The translations under genes were made by a program, and so were the position numbers. A stretch of DNA of 64,000 bases from Viscum album (lineage: Eukaryota > Streptophyta > Magnoliopsida > Santalales > Viscaceae), in assembly GCA_963277665.1 (NCBI GenBank), contig OY728143.1:540302394-540366393 (forward strand), given 5' to 3'. The notes under the pieces are model-generated. The model saw nothing but the letters and a program-made list of their open reading frames with translations, ran no database searches and was not told where the DNA came from. Below are positions 37,301 through 50,950 of this stretch, in pieces (the first letter of the stretch is position 1; each line of letters opens with the position of its first letter).

Positions 37301-38089
37301 GATTTTGTGATATGTTTGACTGTGGATGTGTTATTTTTACACCCTTCAGGGTTTATGGATAAATTATTGACAATTCGAATGATAGTTTTAATACGAATAT
37401 TTATGTTATGTTTAAACATTTTCTTATGATGAATAAATTGGACTTAGTAAGTGATGGGTGGAGCCCACAATAGCTCCTCGATGCATCAGTAGGTCTCATT
37501 AGACAAACTAGTTTCTTGGCCCATGTCCATGGAAAAATCTTATTAGTTTCCATGGCATAAGTCCTTGAGGATGTGGTTATGAAGTCTGGCATTGTGGATT
37601 CCATCATAATGAATGTGGATATTGATATTTCATGTGATAATTCGACTAGTAGAATATCCATGTGACTATGTAAAGAATATTTTTTGATTTTAAATTTTCC
37701 ATATTATCCTAAATTTTATGTTTAAAAGGATTTTGTTTGATTCTTGCACATTGCCTTAAATGTTTATGCTTATTTATGATTGTTTCTGCTATATTGTTAT
37801 CCTTATTAAGAATATGAGCTCACCCTTTCCTATTTTTTAATTTTTCCAAGGATGTGAAAAAGTATTTCAGGGTTAATCTACTAGGATAGGAAAAAGATAT
37901 ATGTGTGTTCAAAAGTGTAAAATATTTTGTTGATGTTTTTACTTCATGATATGATGTAAAACATATGAATATATCTTGTAATTCCATGGCTACTAAAGTG
38001 ATCGGTGTTTCGGGATTTGATCCCTTGTGATCATGCCTATGTTATGTAATAATGAATAAACTCTGGGTAACTAGGGTCCAGGCATTGTA
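34347..38089 (+). repeat. Outer 3' LTR (about 3.74 kb)
   Basis: Begins TGTAACACCCCAAAC and aligns with the split 5' LTR. Landmarks: GGTGAATTTTTGGTATTTTTC block (about 34,550), TATA 35,893, donor-like GAGGTATA (GT at 36,069), CpG motif copies 36,232-36,285 and 36,421-36,478, GAGCTCACCC (about 37,817), acceptor-like TTTTTCCAAG (ending 37,850). It is more diverged from its partner than the inner LTR pair, judged by eye. Confidence 0.88.
35893..35899 (+). promoter_or_regulatory. TATA box of the outer 3' LTR
   Basis: TATAAAA in CTCTTATAAAATGG; 176 bp before the donor-like GT at 36,069. Confidence 0.65.
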
Positions 38090-38094
38090 AAATT
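38090..38094. other. Target-site duplication of the outer element, right copy
   Basis: AAATT, against AAATG at 13,607-13,611. Confidence 0.5.
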
Positions 38095-39399
38095 AATGAC
38101 CATGGATCTATGTGCACTCCTTCCATTCATAAATCATCATGTCTCTATAAAATAGACACTTAAAGGGATTTTCTTGACATTTTAGGTAAAATTACATCAA
38201 AACCAGTCGTCCCTTCCTCTATTATTCATGTGGTATGTATTTCATCACCAACTAACGGAACATAATTTATTGTCATAAATAACGAGGTTCTAATTCAAAC
38301 CACTTAATTTTCCAAGAATTATAGAACATAACACTTGAATTTCTTATTTATTTTCAATAATCAACCAATAGAGTGAAATAAACATAAATATCATTACCCT
38401 GTTTTTTATTTTCATAGAGAAAGAGACAAAAAAATATACATGAACATTATGATTAACCGTGATATAAAAGATATACATTAAGAACCTAATAAACCATGTT
38501 ATATGTGTGATAATTTATTTCAAAAAAAATTATTCATTATATCCATAGAGTGTGTATTATAATGTCTTCTCAGATCACATTAATATTTAGGATAATCTTG
38601 ATGATTTTTAATATAGTGAGGAAAGAATTTTAAGTGTTGAATTTTACCATCGTTAATTCTTATGTCTATGTAATATTCCTTCTAACATGGAGTCTCATCA
38701 CCATAATATATTCATCTAAAAACCAAAATGATGGTATTGTACTATTTAGTGTTCAAAAGCATTTATTCAACCTTCATATATTGAGTTGAACCAAATATGT
38801 CGATTTATAAATGCAATTTATGGTTTCTAAGAAATAATCTAGAAAAATGTGGATAGAGTTGTACATTATTAATGACTATATACATTTAACATAACATTAA
38901 TTTATAAGAATGTTTTCATTAAAAAATCATATTAGTTTCTTAGGAACATTTGATTTAAGAGAGAATGTAGCACTATAAAGCATGTATCAGTGTATCTCAT
39001 TCTAGATTTCAAATTATAAAACAATAGTAATGTTAATAATGTATCATATTTAGTAAAACTGATACAAAGTGAAATTTTTTTCATAACTATTTAACTTCTC
39101 TAAGAATAGTAGATAATTTTTATTGTTAACTTACACTACTTTTTTGATTTCCTTTATGTATTTAATATAAGAATTTTTATCCATTTTCATATTAGTTGAT
39201 TTATAAATTGTTGTATTTATCTAACTATTCCCCATATTTAGTTGATAATTATATTTAGTATTATATGTGTAACATTGATATAATATTTGTAAAATCCTTT
39301 AATATTTCATCTCATATACTGAATTTCGTTTTGAATTCAAGTAACACAAACCTGGATAAATGATTTGATAAGGCACTTTTATAATATTTTTGTAAGCTT
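38095..39399. other. Unassigned AT-rich DNA
   Basis: No open frame of note, no recognisable element. It should be the old target DNA into which the outer element inserted, but I could not match it to the end of repeat X copy 1. Confidence 0.35.
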
Positions 39400-39824
39400 A
39401 ATGAAATATTTTAGACTGTCTTCATTCTCTATTTTCATATTAATAACATCAATCTATTTTTTTCACATTCAAAATATTTTTTTCATCAATATTATATTTT
39501 TTGAAAATATATAAATAAATACACATAAGGTGTGTATATAAGAAATAATTTCTTATATTAAAATTTTATATTATGTATAAATTTAATAAATATAATGATA
39601 TACTATATTATATATAATATATAAATTCATAGTCCTAAATCCTATGTTTTATAATATATTTAAAAATTATATACATAAAATAAAATTTAAATATATATAT
39701 ATATATTCCTATAAAATATCAATATGTATATATATTTATTTAAATTTATATATAAACCCAATATATATTAATATATATTATATAAACTTATGAATATGAT
39801 TGTGGGTAAATATATAAATATACA

Positions 39825-39840
39825 TGTGTGTGTGTGTGTG
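39825..39840. repeat. (TG)n microsatellite
   Basis: Eight TG units in an AT-rich block. Confidence 0.85.
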
Positions 39841-41818
39841 TATAAAATGAATAAATTACAAAGTATAAATTCTAAATGTAATGAATATTCTTGAAAATAA
39901 TAAAACATAACTAAATAAATTATACAAAAATATCTTATAAATTTAATAAAAAACGTAATATATTTTATTTATGGGTTTATCTATATGTAAATATATAAAT
40001 TTCCCCATGTATATATACATATAAAGACAAATTTATATATAAATACACAATTTTTTTTAAAATTTATAAATTTATATATAAACATTTGAAACACCTAGGG
40101 AAAATGTTATATATATTTTAATAAATTATAGTTATAGTTTGTTCATATTATTCCTTGTCTGAAAGGATGTGACTTAAACCAATGAGAATACTGTGTGCAT
40201 TTTTTTTTGGTTTATAATCTCTTCTTTCTAATACAGAAGAGTAAATATATAAATTTTTATATGGAGAAAAAATAATATAATAAGGGATCAAATTAAAAAT
40301 ATTTTATACATATAAAATGATATATTAGAACATTATATTTTTTCAAGTATAGATAATTTGGGATCACACTAGAAAATGATTATAAGAAAAATTAAAAAAT
40401 CCTGAAAATATCATGCATAAAATGTGATGAAATTCATACAAATAAATTATGAATAGAAAAACATCAGGTCTGATGGTTGAATATTAAAAAAAATCACAAT
40501 GGTGTATACTATTTTTAGGTTCCACTAAATACTAAATGGACAGAGGTCAAATGGGAAGGTTCTGTTTTTTTATTTTTGGAAAAGTTTTTATCAACACAAA
40601 TAAATAACGAAATAAAAAAATAAATATAACATGCCAAAAACATTATATACTTATAGATAATGCATTTGCAATAAAAAAATTCACCCTGCAGTGTCATGTA
40701 TTTAACATTGTAATTTTTATAACTACTATGAGAAGAATTATTTGAAATAAAATTATCCATGATAAAAGAAACACTAATAAATTACTAAATTAAAAATGTA
40801 CATAATAATAATAAATTATTATATATTAAACAACAAAAATTAGTAATACCCTAAATGAATATAATTCAAAACATATTATATGAACAATATTAAAATGTAT
40901 TAATTAAATTTAATAATAAAACATTTATTATAAATAATGTTATTAAAAATATAATTGGATAAATATTATAGTCTAAATAATAATATATTATTGTATTTAT
41001 AAATATTATCATTATTCTATATAATACTAAATTTGTTGAATATATTTTCCAATATAAATATAATATTTAAATTTTATATCATTTTAATTTTAAATAAATT
41101 TTTATAAATGTTATATTCAATATGTTAAATATACAATTACACTTTATTTTCATGACTATTAAAATTAATGACTACATTTATGTGTTTATATTTATTAATA
41201 ATAAAATTTATAATTAAATAAATATTGAACTAATTATTTACATTATAAATAATATCATATATTTAAATATCATTTTTATAAATAATATTTTTAAAACATG
41301 AATATTTCAATAAAATTTATCTAAACATGATTTAATTAATATATTTATAAAATTCATTGTATTATCATATATTGATATAATATTATAACTACATACAAAA
41401 ATTTAATTTATATTCGTGGCTATTATAATGTATTTATATATTCATATATATAATGTACATGTACATTTTTTGGAACTCATACATCATGTTAACTAATAAG
41501 GTAATATGGATATTTTAAATTACTCATTATATAAAATATAATAAATATAATTAATGATATAAATAGATTATGAAAATAATTATTAAATATATTTAAATTT
41601 ATTTAGTTATACTTTTAATAATATTTATAATCATAGAAGTTAATATATGTTTTATAATATTTAAAATCGTATAGCTATATTTATTAATATTATATTAGAA
41701 ATAAATTTTAATAGAAAATATTATGAATAAATTGTATTAATTTCATTAAATATTTTATTTACTACCATTTTTATTTCCAAAATTCAATTCATTTCCATTA
41801 AAATTAAAGTAATAATTA

Positions 41819-41852
<34 letters not shown>
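41819..41852. repeat. Compound microsatellite (AT)n(GT)n
   Basis: About ten AT units followed by about eight GT units, uninterrupted. Confidence 0.9.
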
Positions 41853-41880
41853 TTATTCTTAATACATATAAATGAATTAA

Positions 41881-43259
41881 AAAAATTGAATAACTGATTG
41901 TATAAAATTAATTTGAAAATATGGGGCTTGCCTAGGTGGTAATGTAACATCATAATTATATGTTTTTGTAGGCTTAGAATCATGAAATCTCCCAATTGTG
42001 ATGTTTTCTGAGTCATTTATGGTCAATGACACATGTAGGGGTGGTTTCCTTGGAATATAATGGTGTGGAACATGATGCTAGAAGGGGGATATTTAGACTT
42101 GGAATATGGGTTTTTTCTTTCCATCAAATTTCAGTCCTTTAGGATGTATTAAAATTCAATAGGATAACTATAATTATTTTCAACCCATACTAGTGGGTGT
42201 GATTATTCCATAACGGCCATGGAGTATGTGTTTCGGGTCATTTCGTATGACCTACAATACAGTAAATTAATATATATATTGTTTTTTCTTATATTTTTAC
42301 ACTCAATCGTAATTTTTTCTTTTGGAAAAATAACAAGATGATATTAGAATTTTAGAATGTTAAATCATATGAAAAAATGATCTCCAAGGGAATCCCCTAA
42401 AACGATAATGGTACTGTCCAAAGGATAAGACCCATAAATCTAATAAATTATCATCCCCTCTCAATCATAAATAATCTGATAAAAAATAACTTGCTCTATA
42501 TTTAACTCTCCATATGAGTGATCTGTATCCACAGTGGGATGGGGCATTAATTTATAGGCTCTAGTAGGGTATTCCATGGTCCATGGAATGGTGGATCATC
42601 TTCAAAATTCATTGATCACTATAATATAGTATTATTTTACAAAATATATATTTTGGAAAATAATTCTTTAGAGAGTGGTACTAGTGACTATTTCATGGAC
42701 TGAAACATGAATGGAGATGCCTTCTATGATAGCCCAAACCATACTACCTTGTTATTACATAACAATAATCAACTATTTAATTAAAATACAATCCAAAATA
42801 ATTTATGTTTATAGTTTTAGTAAAATAGAAAAAAATAAATTGAAATGAACAATGTTTAAAAAAAAGACATTTATATCAATATATAATCTACTCTAAATCC
42901 ATAACAAGCCTCCACCATACCGTACAAGTTATTCTTATATGTTACCCTTATAAATGCATCATAAAATTAAATTATATTTATAACATGGGTAAATAGAAAC
43001 AATAGTAAAGGAAAATATAATATGCTTTGTAAGGATAAACATAAGTGATAATAATTAATTATCATAACGATCATATTATAAGAATAAAACTATATCAAAC
43101 AGTCATTAAAAATCATAAAGAAAAAATATAAAACACAAATAATTGAATAAAAATGACTTTAAATAATACATGAATCAAATGTGTGAGTCATCATTCTTGA
43201 GTTATGATATCATAATTTATTTAAGAGGACACATATAATAACATGAAAATTATTTCAAA
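41881..43259. other. Unassigned DNA
   Basis: Somewhat less AT-rich than its left neighbour (for example around 42,000-42,250), but no open frame, motif or repeat partner was found except possible weak similarity of the last few hundred bases to the end of the 1.51 kb repeat unit. Confidence 0.35.
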
Positions 43260-44769
43260 TATGACATAATCATTAGTATAGTGAACATAATCTTCTTAAT
43301 CCACATCATCTGTGCCCATTCTTATTAGTAACTAAAATGTAATCATGGACACTTATATCATTAGATATAAAATCTTAAAAAATTCATTGTTGGGATATAT
43401 AGGTCCTCACCCATTATTCTGAATTCATATTTTCTATATAATAAATAATTCATTCATTATATAATTACGCACCCATTAAAAATGGATTTCATTTAAAACA
43501 TCATAAAGAAAATTTTTGCAGTAAATGTGTAATGTTTAAACATTAAATGTAATCAGATAAAGAAAAAAATCATAGTTACACTAATAATCATAGTATGATA
43601 TCCACTTGGAATGTAAATATACATTAAATGAAATCATCTGTCATTTTATTTAAATAACATTTAATAATTAAGATAATAAATATTGTACTAACACTATATT
43701 TATAAAGGGCACATCAATATGAAATTAATTTCCAAACTAAATCATTTTATAGAATCAAGGTGATTTCTCTTTAGTAAAATGAGTCAAAAAAATTGTATCC
43801 CCAAATAGTTTAAATTTGAATAAATATTTTATTTTCAACCCATAAATGATCATTCATGATGAAGGTAGTAATAGATCGTCTCTATCATCATATAGAACAT
43901 TCTCAATCTATTTGGAAAAAGACAATATATAGAATCATTTAAATATATCATTGATCAATAATAAGATATATAAAATGTAATTTAATTAGTTTAACAACAC
44001 ATTAAAAAAATTTAGAAACCCGTTATTTGAAATAAGTAACATTAATGATCCATTTATGGAAATTTAGTATATTTTCTTAAGTAATAGAAAAATAAATTCA
44101 ATAAGAAAACATTTTAATAGGGAGTATAAAAAAATATAAAAAAATATGAAAAAAATTCGGTTTTAAAAACACATATTAACATTAACAAAAAATATGATGT
44201 TACAAGTCCCATAAAAGATTACTTTTCAAAAAGGTGAAATAAAAACTCTTAATAAATTTACTTATTAATGATAAACATTAATATTCTATCCCTAAAAGGG
44301 AATAAATTTTTACCAAATAACTATTGGGTAAAATAAAAAAAAATTAACTTTTAATATATTGAAAACCCTTAAACATATATAGGTTTAAAAACCACATATA
44401 ATAAAAAAGTATTTAAATTTTATTTTATGAAGGGATAAAACTATTTTTTTACCATAAAAAATAAACAATTATAATTTTATAAAAATGAGAGGAAAACAAT
44501 TTTGGGAATTAAAAATTAGGGAAAAATATGAAAATATGTATTAGTAATTATGCTAGTTGTTCTTGAAAATGATGAAATTTTAATTGGGAATCCATTTTAT
44601 CAAAGAACTTATTGTTGACATTAATATCTAATAACGCTTTAGTCATAAACTATTTAACAATTCATAATAGAAAAAATGTTATAAATCCAAAGCCTGAGTA
44701 TATAATCATGTTCCATGTGACATTATATTCTCCCCATAATAATCACAAATTTTTTTAATTATCACTCAA
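43260..44769. repeat. 1.51 kb direct repeat, unit 1
   Basis: Diverged but collinear with 44,770-46,280. Anchors: ATATAGGTCCTCACCC (43,397) with ATATAGGTCCCCACCC (44,907), TCTCAAT (43,901 and 45,408), AAAACCACAT...AGTATTTAA (44,387 and 45,903) and TTATCAAA (44,597 and 46,104), all about 1,507-1,516 bp apart. No coding potential. It could be a tandem duplication, a decayed long satellite, or a pair of LTRs with little between; no LTR ends, primer site or purine tract were seen. Confidence 0.6.
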
Positions 44770-46280
44770 ATATAGATCAATAATTAAAATCAGAAATATA
44801 CCTTTATTACACACACCCGCAATGCCCATGATTATGATGTAATATAAAATAAATTTCAATAGAAATATCTTGTGATATAAAATCAAAATGAATTATTTGA
44901 TTAGAGATATAGGTCCCCACCCGTTATCATCAATTCTGATTTATTCTATAAAAAATCAAACATTAATAAAATCATACATAACCCTTTGAATGATATTGTG
45001 TTAATTTATCACAATAAAAGAATACATGGAAATAAAATGGGATTCACATACTTTTAAAATAGAATCCCATAATAAATGTGTTCATAATTACATCAGAAAT
45101 AATTATATTAAAAACATATAGTATATAAATGGATATATAAAGATATCATGTATCATTAAAGGAATATACCATTGAAATAACATAATAATTTTTATGATCT
45201 ATACACTATATTGTTAAATAGTATATTATAAATAAAAACATTTCTCAAATCAATCAATGAATGGAATCTAGGTAATACCCCTATAATAAATGAAAAAATA
45301 TATTTTATTCAAGTAGTGGACTTGTAATAAAATTATGGTCTATAAATCTTCAATGATTGGGAAAGTAAAAAGTAATAAAATATCATTTCCTTGGTAGTAT
45401 TGAATATTCTCAATACATCTATAAAAAAACATGGATATAATCTTTTAAATATTTTCCTTCTTTATTTATATTATGTTTCAATTGATAATTTCATAGGTAA
45501 AAAACTATTTCAAATTATGGTGAAAAAAATAAAATGAAATTAATGAAAATCTGTAATCCATTGAAGGAATTTAAAATTATATAACTTCGTAAATTGTGGA
45601 GAAAAATATTTTCAATGGAATCATGCAGAGACAAGGTTAAATAATGAATGAAAATATATAAATTAAAAAAATAAAATTTAAATAAAATTTTATACATTGT
45701 AGTAAATTTTTTTTATGTCAAATTGTAAAATTTATTTTCAAAAATAGTGACTTGAAAAAATTTAATTTTTTTTTAACAAAACATATATACTTTATCATTT
45801 AAATGATGAAATTTTGACCAAAACAATTTTGTGGATGAAGATAACAAATTTTTTATAATATTATGGTAAAACATTGTAAATATTACGAAATAGTTATGTT
45901 TGAAAACCAACATCATAAAATTAGTATTTAACTATCATTTTATAAAACACTAACTAGAATCTGGATAATACTAGAAAATATTCTATATTTGATTTCCAAA
46001 ATAATACTACATAAATTTTTGAATGTAAGTTATGGACATTGAATAAATGTGTCATTTCTATGAATATTATTTATTCTTATTAGGGTTACATTTTTAGGAA
46101 ATGTTATCAAATAAGTGGTTATTGATGACGAAAGTTAATTTAAAAAATGAAAATTAAAATATCATATAAATTAGGGTAATGGTTTGATCCATGAATTCAT
46201 TAATTTTATATACATTTAATAATAACCACATGCCAATGAATTCAATACTGAGTTTACTAAACAGTCTCAAAATTAGTAAT
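44770..46280. repeat. 1.51 kb direct repeat, unit 2
   Basis: Second unit, abutting the first. The best-kept part is 44,840-45,060 and 45,390-45,460. I found no third full unit on either side. Confidence 0.6.
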
Positions 46281-49200
46281 GTATGAATCAATTGAACATA
46301 AATTGATGATCATTATATGAAAAATAAAATATCATTAAGGGAGTGATATATTCTTTTTTAAATAAATTGACCAGTGATCATGACAACTAAATGAAATTAA
46401 GGTGAAAAATAAAAAATAATATCCCATATAGACAAAATTAAGACAAATAACCTCTTAAATTTATTCCATAAATAGTATAATGAAATCTAAAATCCATTAT
46501 TACAAACATAAATATCATAATAACCCATTTTAGAAATTTTTTCATACTATTTTTGAAAACAATTTTTTTATTCATCAAATTTATATTAGTTATTTATTCC
46601 TTATTTTCAATGTGGACTATCGGTAATCCTGATTGATTTGAACATGTAACGTTATAATGGTGAGGATTTTATTACTTATCCAAACATTTATCACTATAAG
46701 ATAATTTAATGGAAAATAATTTATATGTTATAAATATTTATAACATATAAATATCTTATTATGAGAGCATAATTCATAATTATACAAGATAAATTAGAAA
46801 ACAAATATATTTCTTTTATTTTTATACTATAACAGGTTTTTTCTGAAATAATTAGTTAGATATTAATCTATAATTATTGGAATTAAATCAATAATTATTT
46901 ACATATGTTTTCCCAATTATTATAGTTATTATGTTTTATTAATCATATATGATACAATTCCATCACATTGATCTAGTACTTGGTCAAACAAATCCAATCA
47001 TGGGAACACCATGTTTAAAAGATGATTATGAGTTGATATATTTTAAAAAAATTTAAAATTGTATGATAATGATATCACTTTCTGTTTATTATTGTTTTAT
47101 ATATAAATTAAAAATCAATTACAAGAATAAGTAATGTTTATGAAAGTATAATATAGATTGAATTAAATATAATCATATTAATATATTTGTATTAAATGAT
47201 TAAATTAATTATTTTTTATAATAATATAATTAATTATATATATTATATTTCATAATAACAATTAAATTATATCATAGAAACCACATTAATTAATTATAAT
47301 TATACTTTTGAAAATCAACGAATTGTGGTGGTGGAATGAAAAAAAGCATTCATCCCTTGGAGATGGAAATATACATATATGCATATAATTAAAAAACCAT
47401 TTTATCTTTTAAGTATATATAATATTTTATACATATCAAATTTATACATTAAATTCACTATTAGGACCAATCATGATATGTTGGAATTGGAAATGAAACA
47501 AAACATTTTCTGGGGGGGGTAGTCCACACACACTAAAATGACATTTTCACATTTCAAAGAGAAAATATAATGATTATTAAATCATGTGAAATTATTATAA
47601 CAACATTCCAATATAATAAGTATACATATAATATCCATTCATATTGTTAAATGAAATTTTATAATGAGTATCTTATTATAATTAATAAGAAAAATGGAAT
47701 AAATCATTGGTAATTTGTGATGAGCTACTTGTGTAATGTCTTTTATGATGCGGGTTAAACCAATGATGTGATGTAATTTGAGAATACCATGAATAATTTA
47801 AGGGGGAAATGATTTTTAGGTAGACATTGTGTAATATTTTTGTCCAAAAAATAGTTTTTTGGTTTAAATGAAGTGATGAGAGAAACAAATACAAGTGAAA
47901 AAGTTATTCCATCTTTATGAATATAAAAAAACGTTTAAATATCTATGAATAATTCTAATGTAATGTGGATTAATAATTCATAAATAGTGGATATAAGAAC
48001 AGAGAAGGTTTATCAAAACCTGCAACACTCAAATAGAATCATTCTTATAAAATATATTAAATTCGTTACCAATTGAATAAATTGTTTTTCATTTAATCAT
48101 TTATTTTCATAATTACATTTTTCCAAATGTATCATAATATTAATATATAATATTAATTTTTATCCTATTATATTATTTTGACCCACATATTCAAAATTAT
48201 ATATATATTTAATTTTAATCAATATAAAAATATCATAAAAATCATTATTAAAATACTAATGTATAATTCATAAAAACATTGTTTGAAAAAATAGTTTATA
48301 TGTTATAAAATATCAAACTTATATTTTTAGTTCATAAAATACTTTAAAATATTATTTTTCATATAAGATATATATTTGATCATGAAAATTTTATCCCATG
48401 ATTTAGCATATCTATATATCTTATTACTGACAACAAGCACCGGTATTTAGAAGAACATTATTTAACAATATTCTCTTCAAAAAATAATTTATTTTATTAA
48501 AATATATTAAATTTTCAGATACATATATTATTATTCATAATATAAATAATTATATGATCTTGTAAAAATTAATTTTTCTAAATTTATAATAATATATTTT
48601 CAAAATATCACAAAAACTAATGGAAGAACCTATATATTGGAAAACTGTAATTTAAAATGTTTTTTGTTCTTTATTCATATTTCGTTTAAATTTTAACTTA
48701 ATTTATTTGTATAATATAATTTATATTTTTAGAATATTTTGTTTTTATTTATTTATTATATTATTAGTTGCATAAAATTAAATAAATTGTTTTAAATTTA
48801 TTCTTAAACATAGAATATGTTCATTAGTTATTTGTGCTATTATAATTGAATTTCAATTGTTTTAATGTGAGATTGTATTTTAATTAAACAAATATTTATT
48901 AAAAAAATCAAATTCACACCCACTACTTCAATGACAATGTTTTTAATTGTTATATTCATTATTAAAAATATATAATGGGTTTTCATATTATTTACATATA
49001 TCATACAAAACACACTATTTAATATATTATTTATTTACGGAGAATATAAAATGAAATATTATATTGGAACATCATTCCAAAGAAAAAGGTTAAGGATATA
49101 ATAATTTATATGAGATGATCATAATCAATAATACTATTATGGGTGGTAGCTTACATACATGATCCATATGTATTCAGTTTTATATTTTTTAATATATGCC

Positions 49201-49379
49201 TCCTTCCTACCCATGTTACTGTTCAGGGAAATATAAATGCAAGTAGATGTAGTGATATACTAAGAAACATTTTAATAATCACTTATCAACATAATTATAA
49301 TGGATCATTCATATCAAATCAATAATTAAATTATTTTATATGTGATGAAATGAACATGTAGTATTAGGATAGTTATTCA
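46281..49379. other. Unassigned AT-rich DNA
   Basis: No open frame above 70 codons, no recognised element. It holds a perfect palindrome at 46,720-46,751 and an eight-G run at 47,512-47,519. Confidence 0.35.
46720..46751. repeat. Perfect 32-bp palindrome
   Basis: Two 16-bp arms (TTTATATGTTATAAAT and its complement) meet without a spacer. It would extrude as a cruciform or mark a recent local inversion duplication; function unknown. Confidence 0.8.
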
Positions 49380-50950
49380 TTAGGGAAGGATGATCACTAG
49401 AAAATACCATTCTAGATTACCTTCACTGCAATATGAGGGTCTAATGACTGAATGCCTCTAATGGTAATCCACACATTCTCATATAATATTATTGAAATAC
49501 AACTTGATCACCAAGTACAAGCACACCGAATAAATTTTATTTTGATGTTTGTCTGGATTGCCCATTCTTTGGTCCAAAATAAATAACACTCTCATTAAAT
49601 TGAGGGAGAGAGGAGGAGTTGAATGATAATTTTCAATATGCAACAATTCTCTATTTATAATATTTAATTCTCTACAAAATCGGCATACCCTCCTATTTAT
49701 GGAGGTTATATTTAATTTAAAATATTTTATAATTTTATATCCACCATTAGATAATATTTATTACCTTTAATAAATTCTATCCCACACAATAATTATTATA
49801 TAATTATTATATATTGGCATGTGGAAACATTCCAATTAATAAAATTCTAAAATGGCCTGGTTAATTAATATTTTTCATCCAACTCTTTATTGGTCCATTA
49901 ATATTAAACTGTCATTTCATGAACAAGAAAATAAATATATTATTCAAAGAAAAATATTTTATTCCCAAAATAATGTATAATTTGTTATTATAATATTTAA
50001 TAAATAAAATACATATTTTTTCATTAAGATCAATGGAAATACATAGTGTTCAACCCTATAGGATTTTTTCTCTTCAACATTAGGTGTGAATGACTAATGG
50101 TACAAATTACTGTCTACCATTTGTTCAAATCACCCAATAAAATGAATGTAATGTTTGATCATCAAAAAAATATTTGAATTCTCACTGGGTAATATAATCC
50201 CTTTTTTAAAATATATATTCAAGAATGATTCACAATAATATCACTGAATAATATTTGAATTATTTCATTCATTCATTACCTATAATTAAAACAATGTTAC
50301 ACCAGGGAAATTGATTATAATTTAATGGTTATAGAATAATAAAAGGGATAAGATATCAGATCCCAAAAATAATGAGCGTTAAAACCCTTCTTCAACTTAT
50401 TTGTTAATGTAATTTCACTCATAACACACAAAACATATCTAACATCGATATTAACTTTTATCATCATGGTTTATAAAATACTTCTACGTATGTGATTTGT
50501 ATAATTAATTAGTATTAATCTCTAGTGTATGTGACATTAAATAAACTCGTAGATAGAAATATCTGATGAATCTATAACCTGTTGAAATCCTACTGGAAGT
50601 TCATTACACATAATCTCTTATATTGGATATTAACAAGTGAAAAAATTATTAGAAAAAGCCTCATCAACTTACAAGTGCTCTCTTTTAACAGTCTATGTAC
50701 TATGTTTCCCATTATAGAATGTCATTGAACCATCACACTTTATTTGAGATTATCGTCATTGCACATCAATGGTCTAATCATAAGAGGGATCATCTATATC
50801 CTTATAAATGTTATTTATACATTATGACATTATTACATAAGACTGATGAAAATAATATGAAATAAGAATATTTATTAATAATCAATAATTCTAATATTCT
50901 TGTAATCAAATTACAACAGGTTAGTATTTGGACACAAACTCAATAAAAAT
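49380..50950 (-). repeat. Copia 3' LTR (approximate limits)
   Basis: Paired with 56,515-58,210 through collinear matches: TTACCTTCACTG (49,416) with TTACCTTCATTT (56,550), ATAATATTTATTACC (49,752) with the same (56,884), TATTTTTCATCCAACTC (49,870) with TATTTTTCACCAAACTC (56,998), and ACCCTATAGGATTTTTTCTC with ACTCTATAAGATTGTTTC. A pyrimidine-rich leader on the minus strand near 49,600-49,615 may mark R. Confidence 0.65.

Larger units (their letters stand above)
13612..38089 (+). mobile_element. Outer (older) Ty3/gypsy chromovirus-like retrotransposon, interrupted by the inner element
   Basis: LTRs at 13,612-17,230 plus 29,247-29,347 (5') and 34,347-38,089 (3') both start TGTAACACC and end ...TTACA or ...TTGTA. 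The interior carries a degenerate initiator-tRNA-Met primer site, remnants of gag, protease, reverse transcriptase, RNase H and integrase with a GPY/F module, and a polypurine tract. Flanks AAATG (13,607-13,611) and AAATT (38,090-38,094) look like a mutated 5-bp target duplication. Frames are broken by stops and shifts throughout. Domain order and integrase after RNase H place it in Ty3/gypsy; the long LTR and C-terminal tail suggest a chromovirus, perhaps Tekay/Del-like (inference). Confidence 0.85.
39400..41880. repeat. Extremely AT-rich block with microsatellites
   Basis: Almost entirely A and T with many TATA/ATAT runs, a (TG)n run at 39,825-39,840 and an (AT)n(GT)n run at 41,819-41,852. 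No coding potential; open frames of 66-81 codons are chance products of the composition. Confidence 0.6.

Noticed and set aside
47512..47519. Eight-G run resembling a polypurine tract
   Set aside because: The sequence after it does not start like an LTR and no upstream pol remnant is recognisable.
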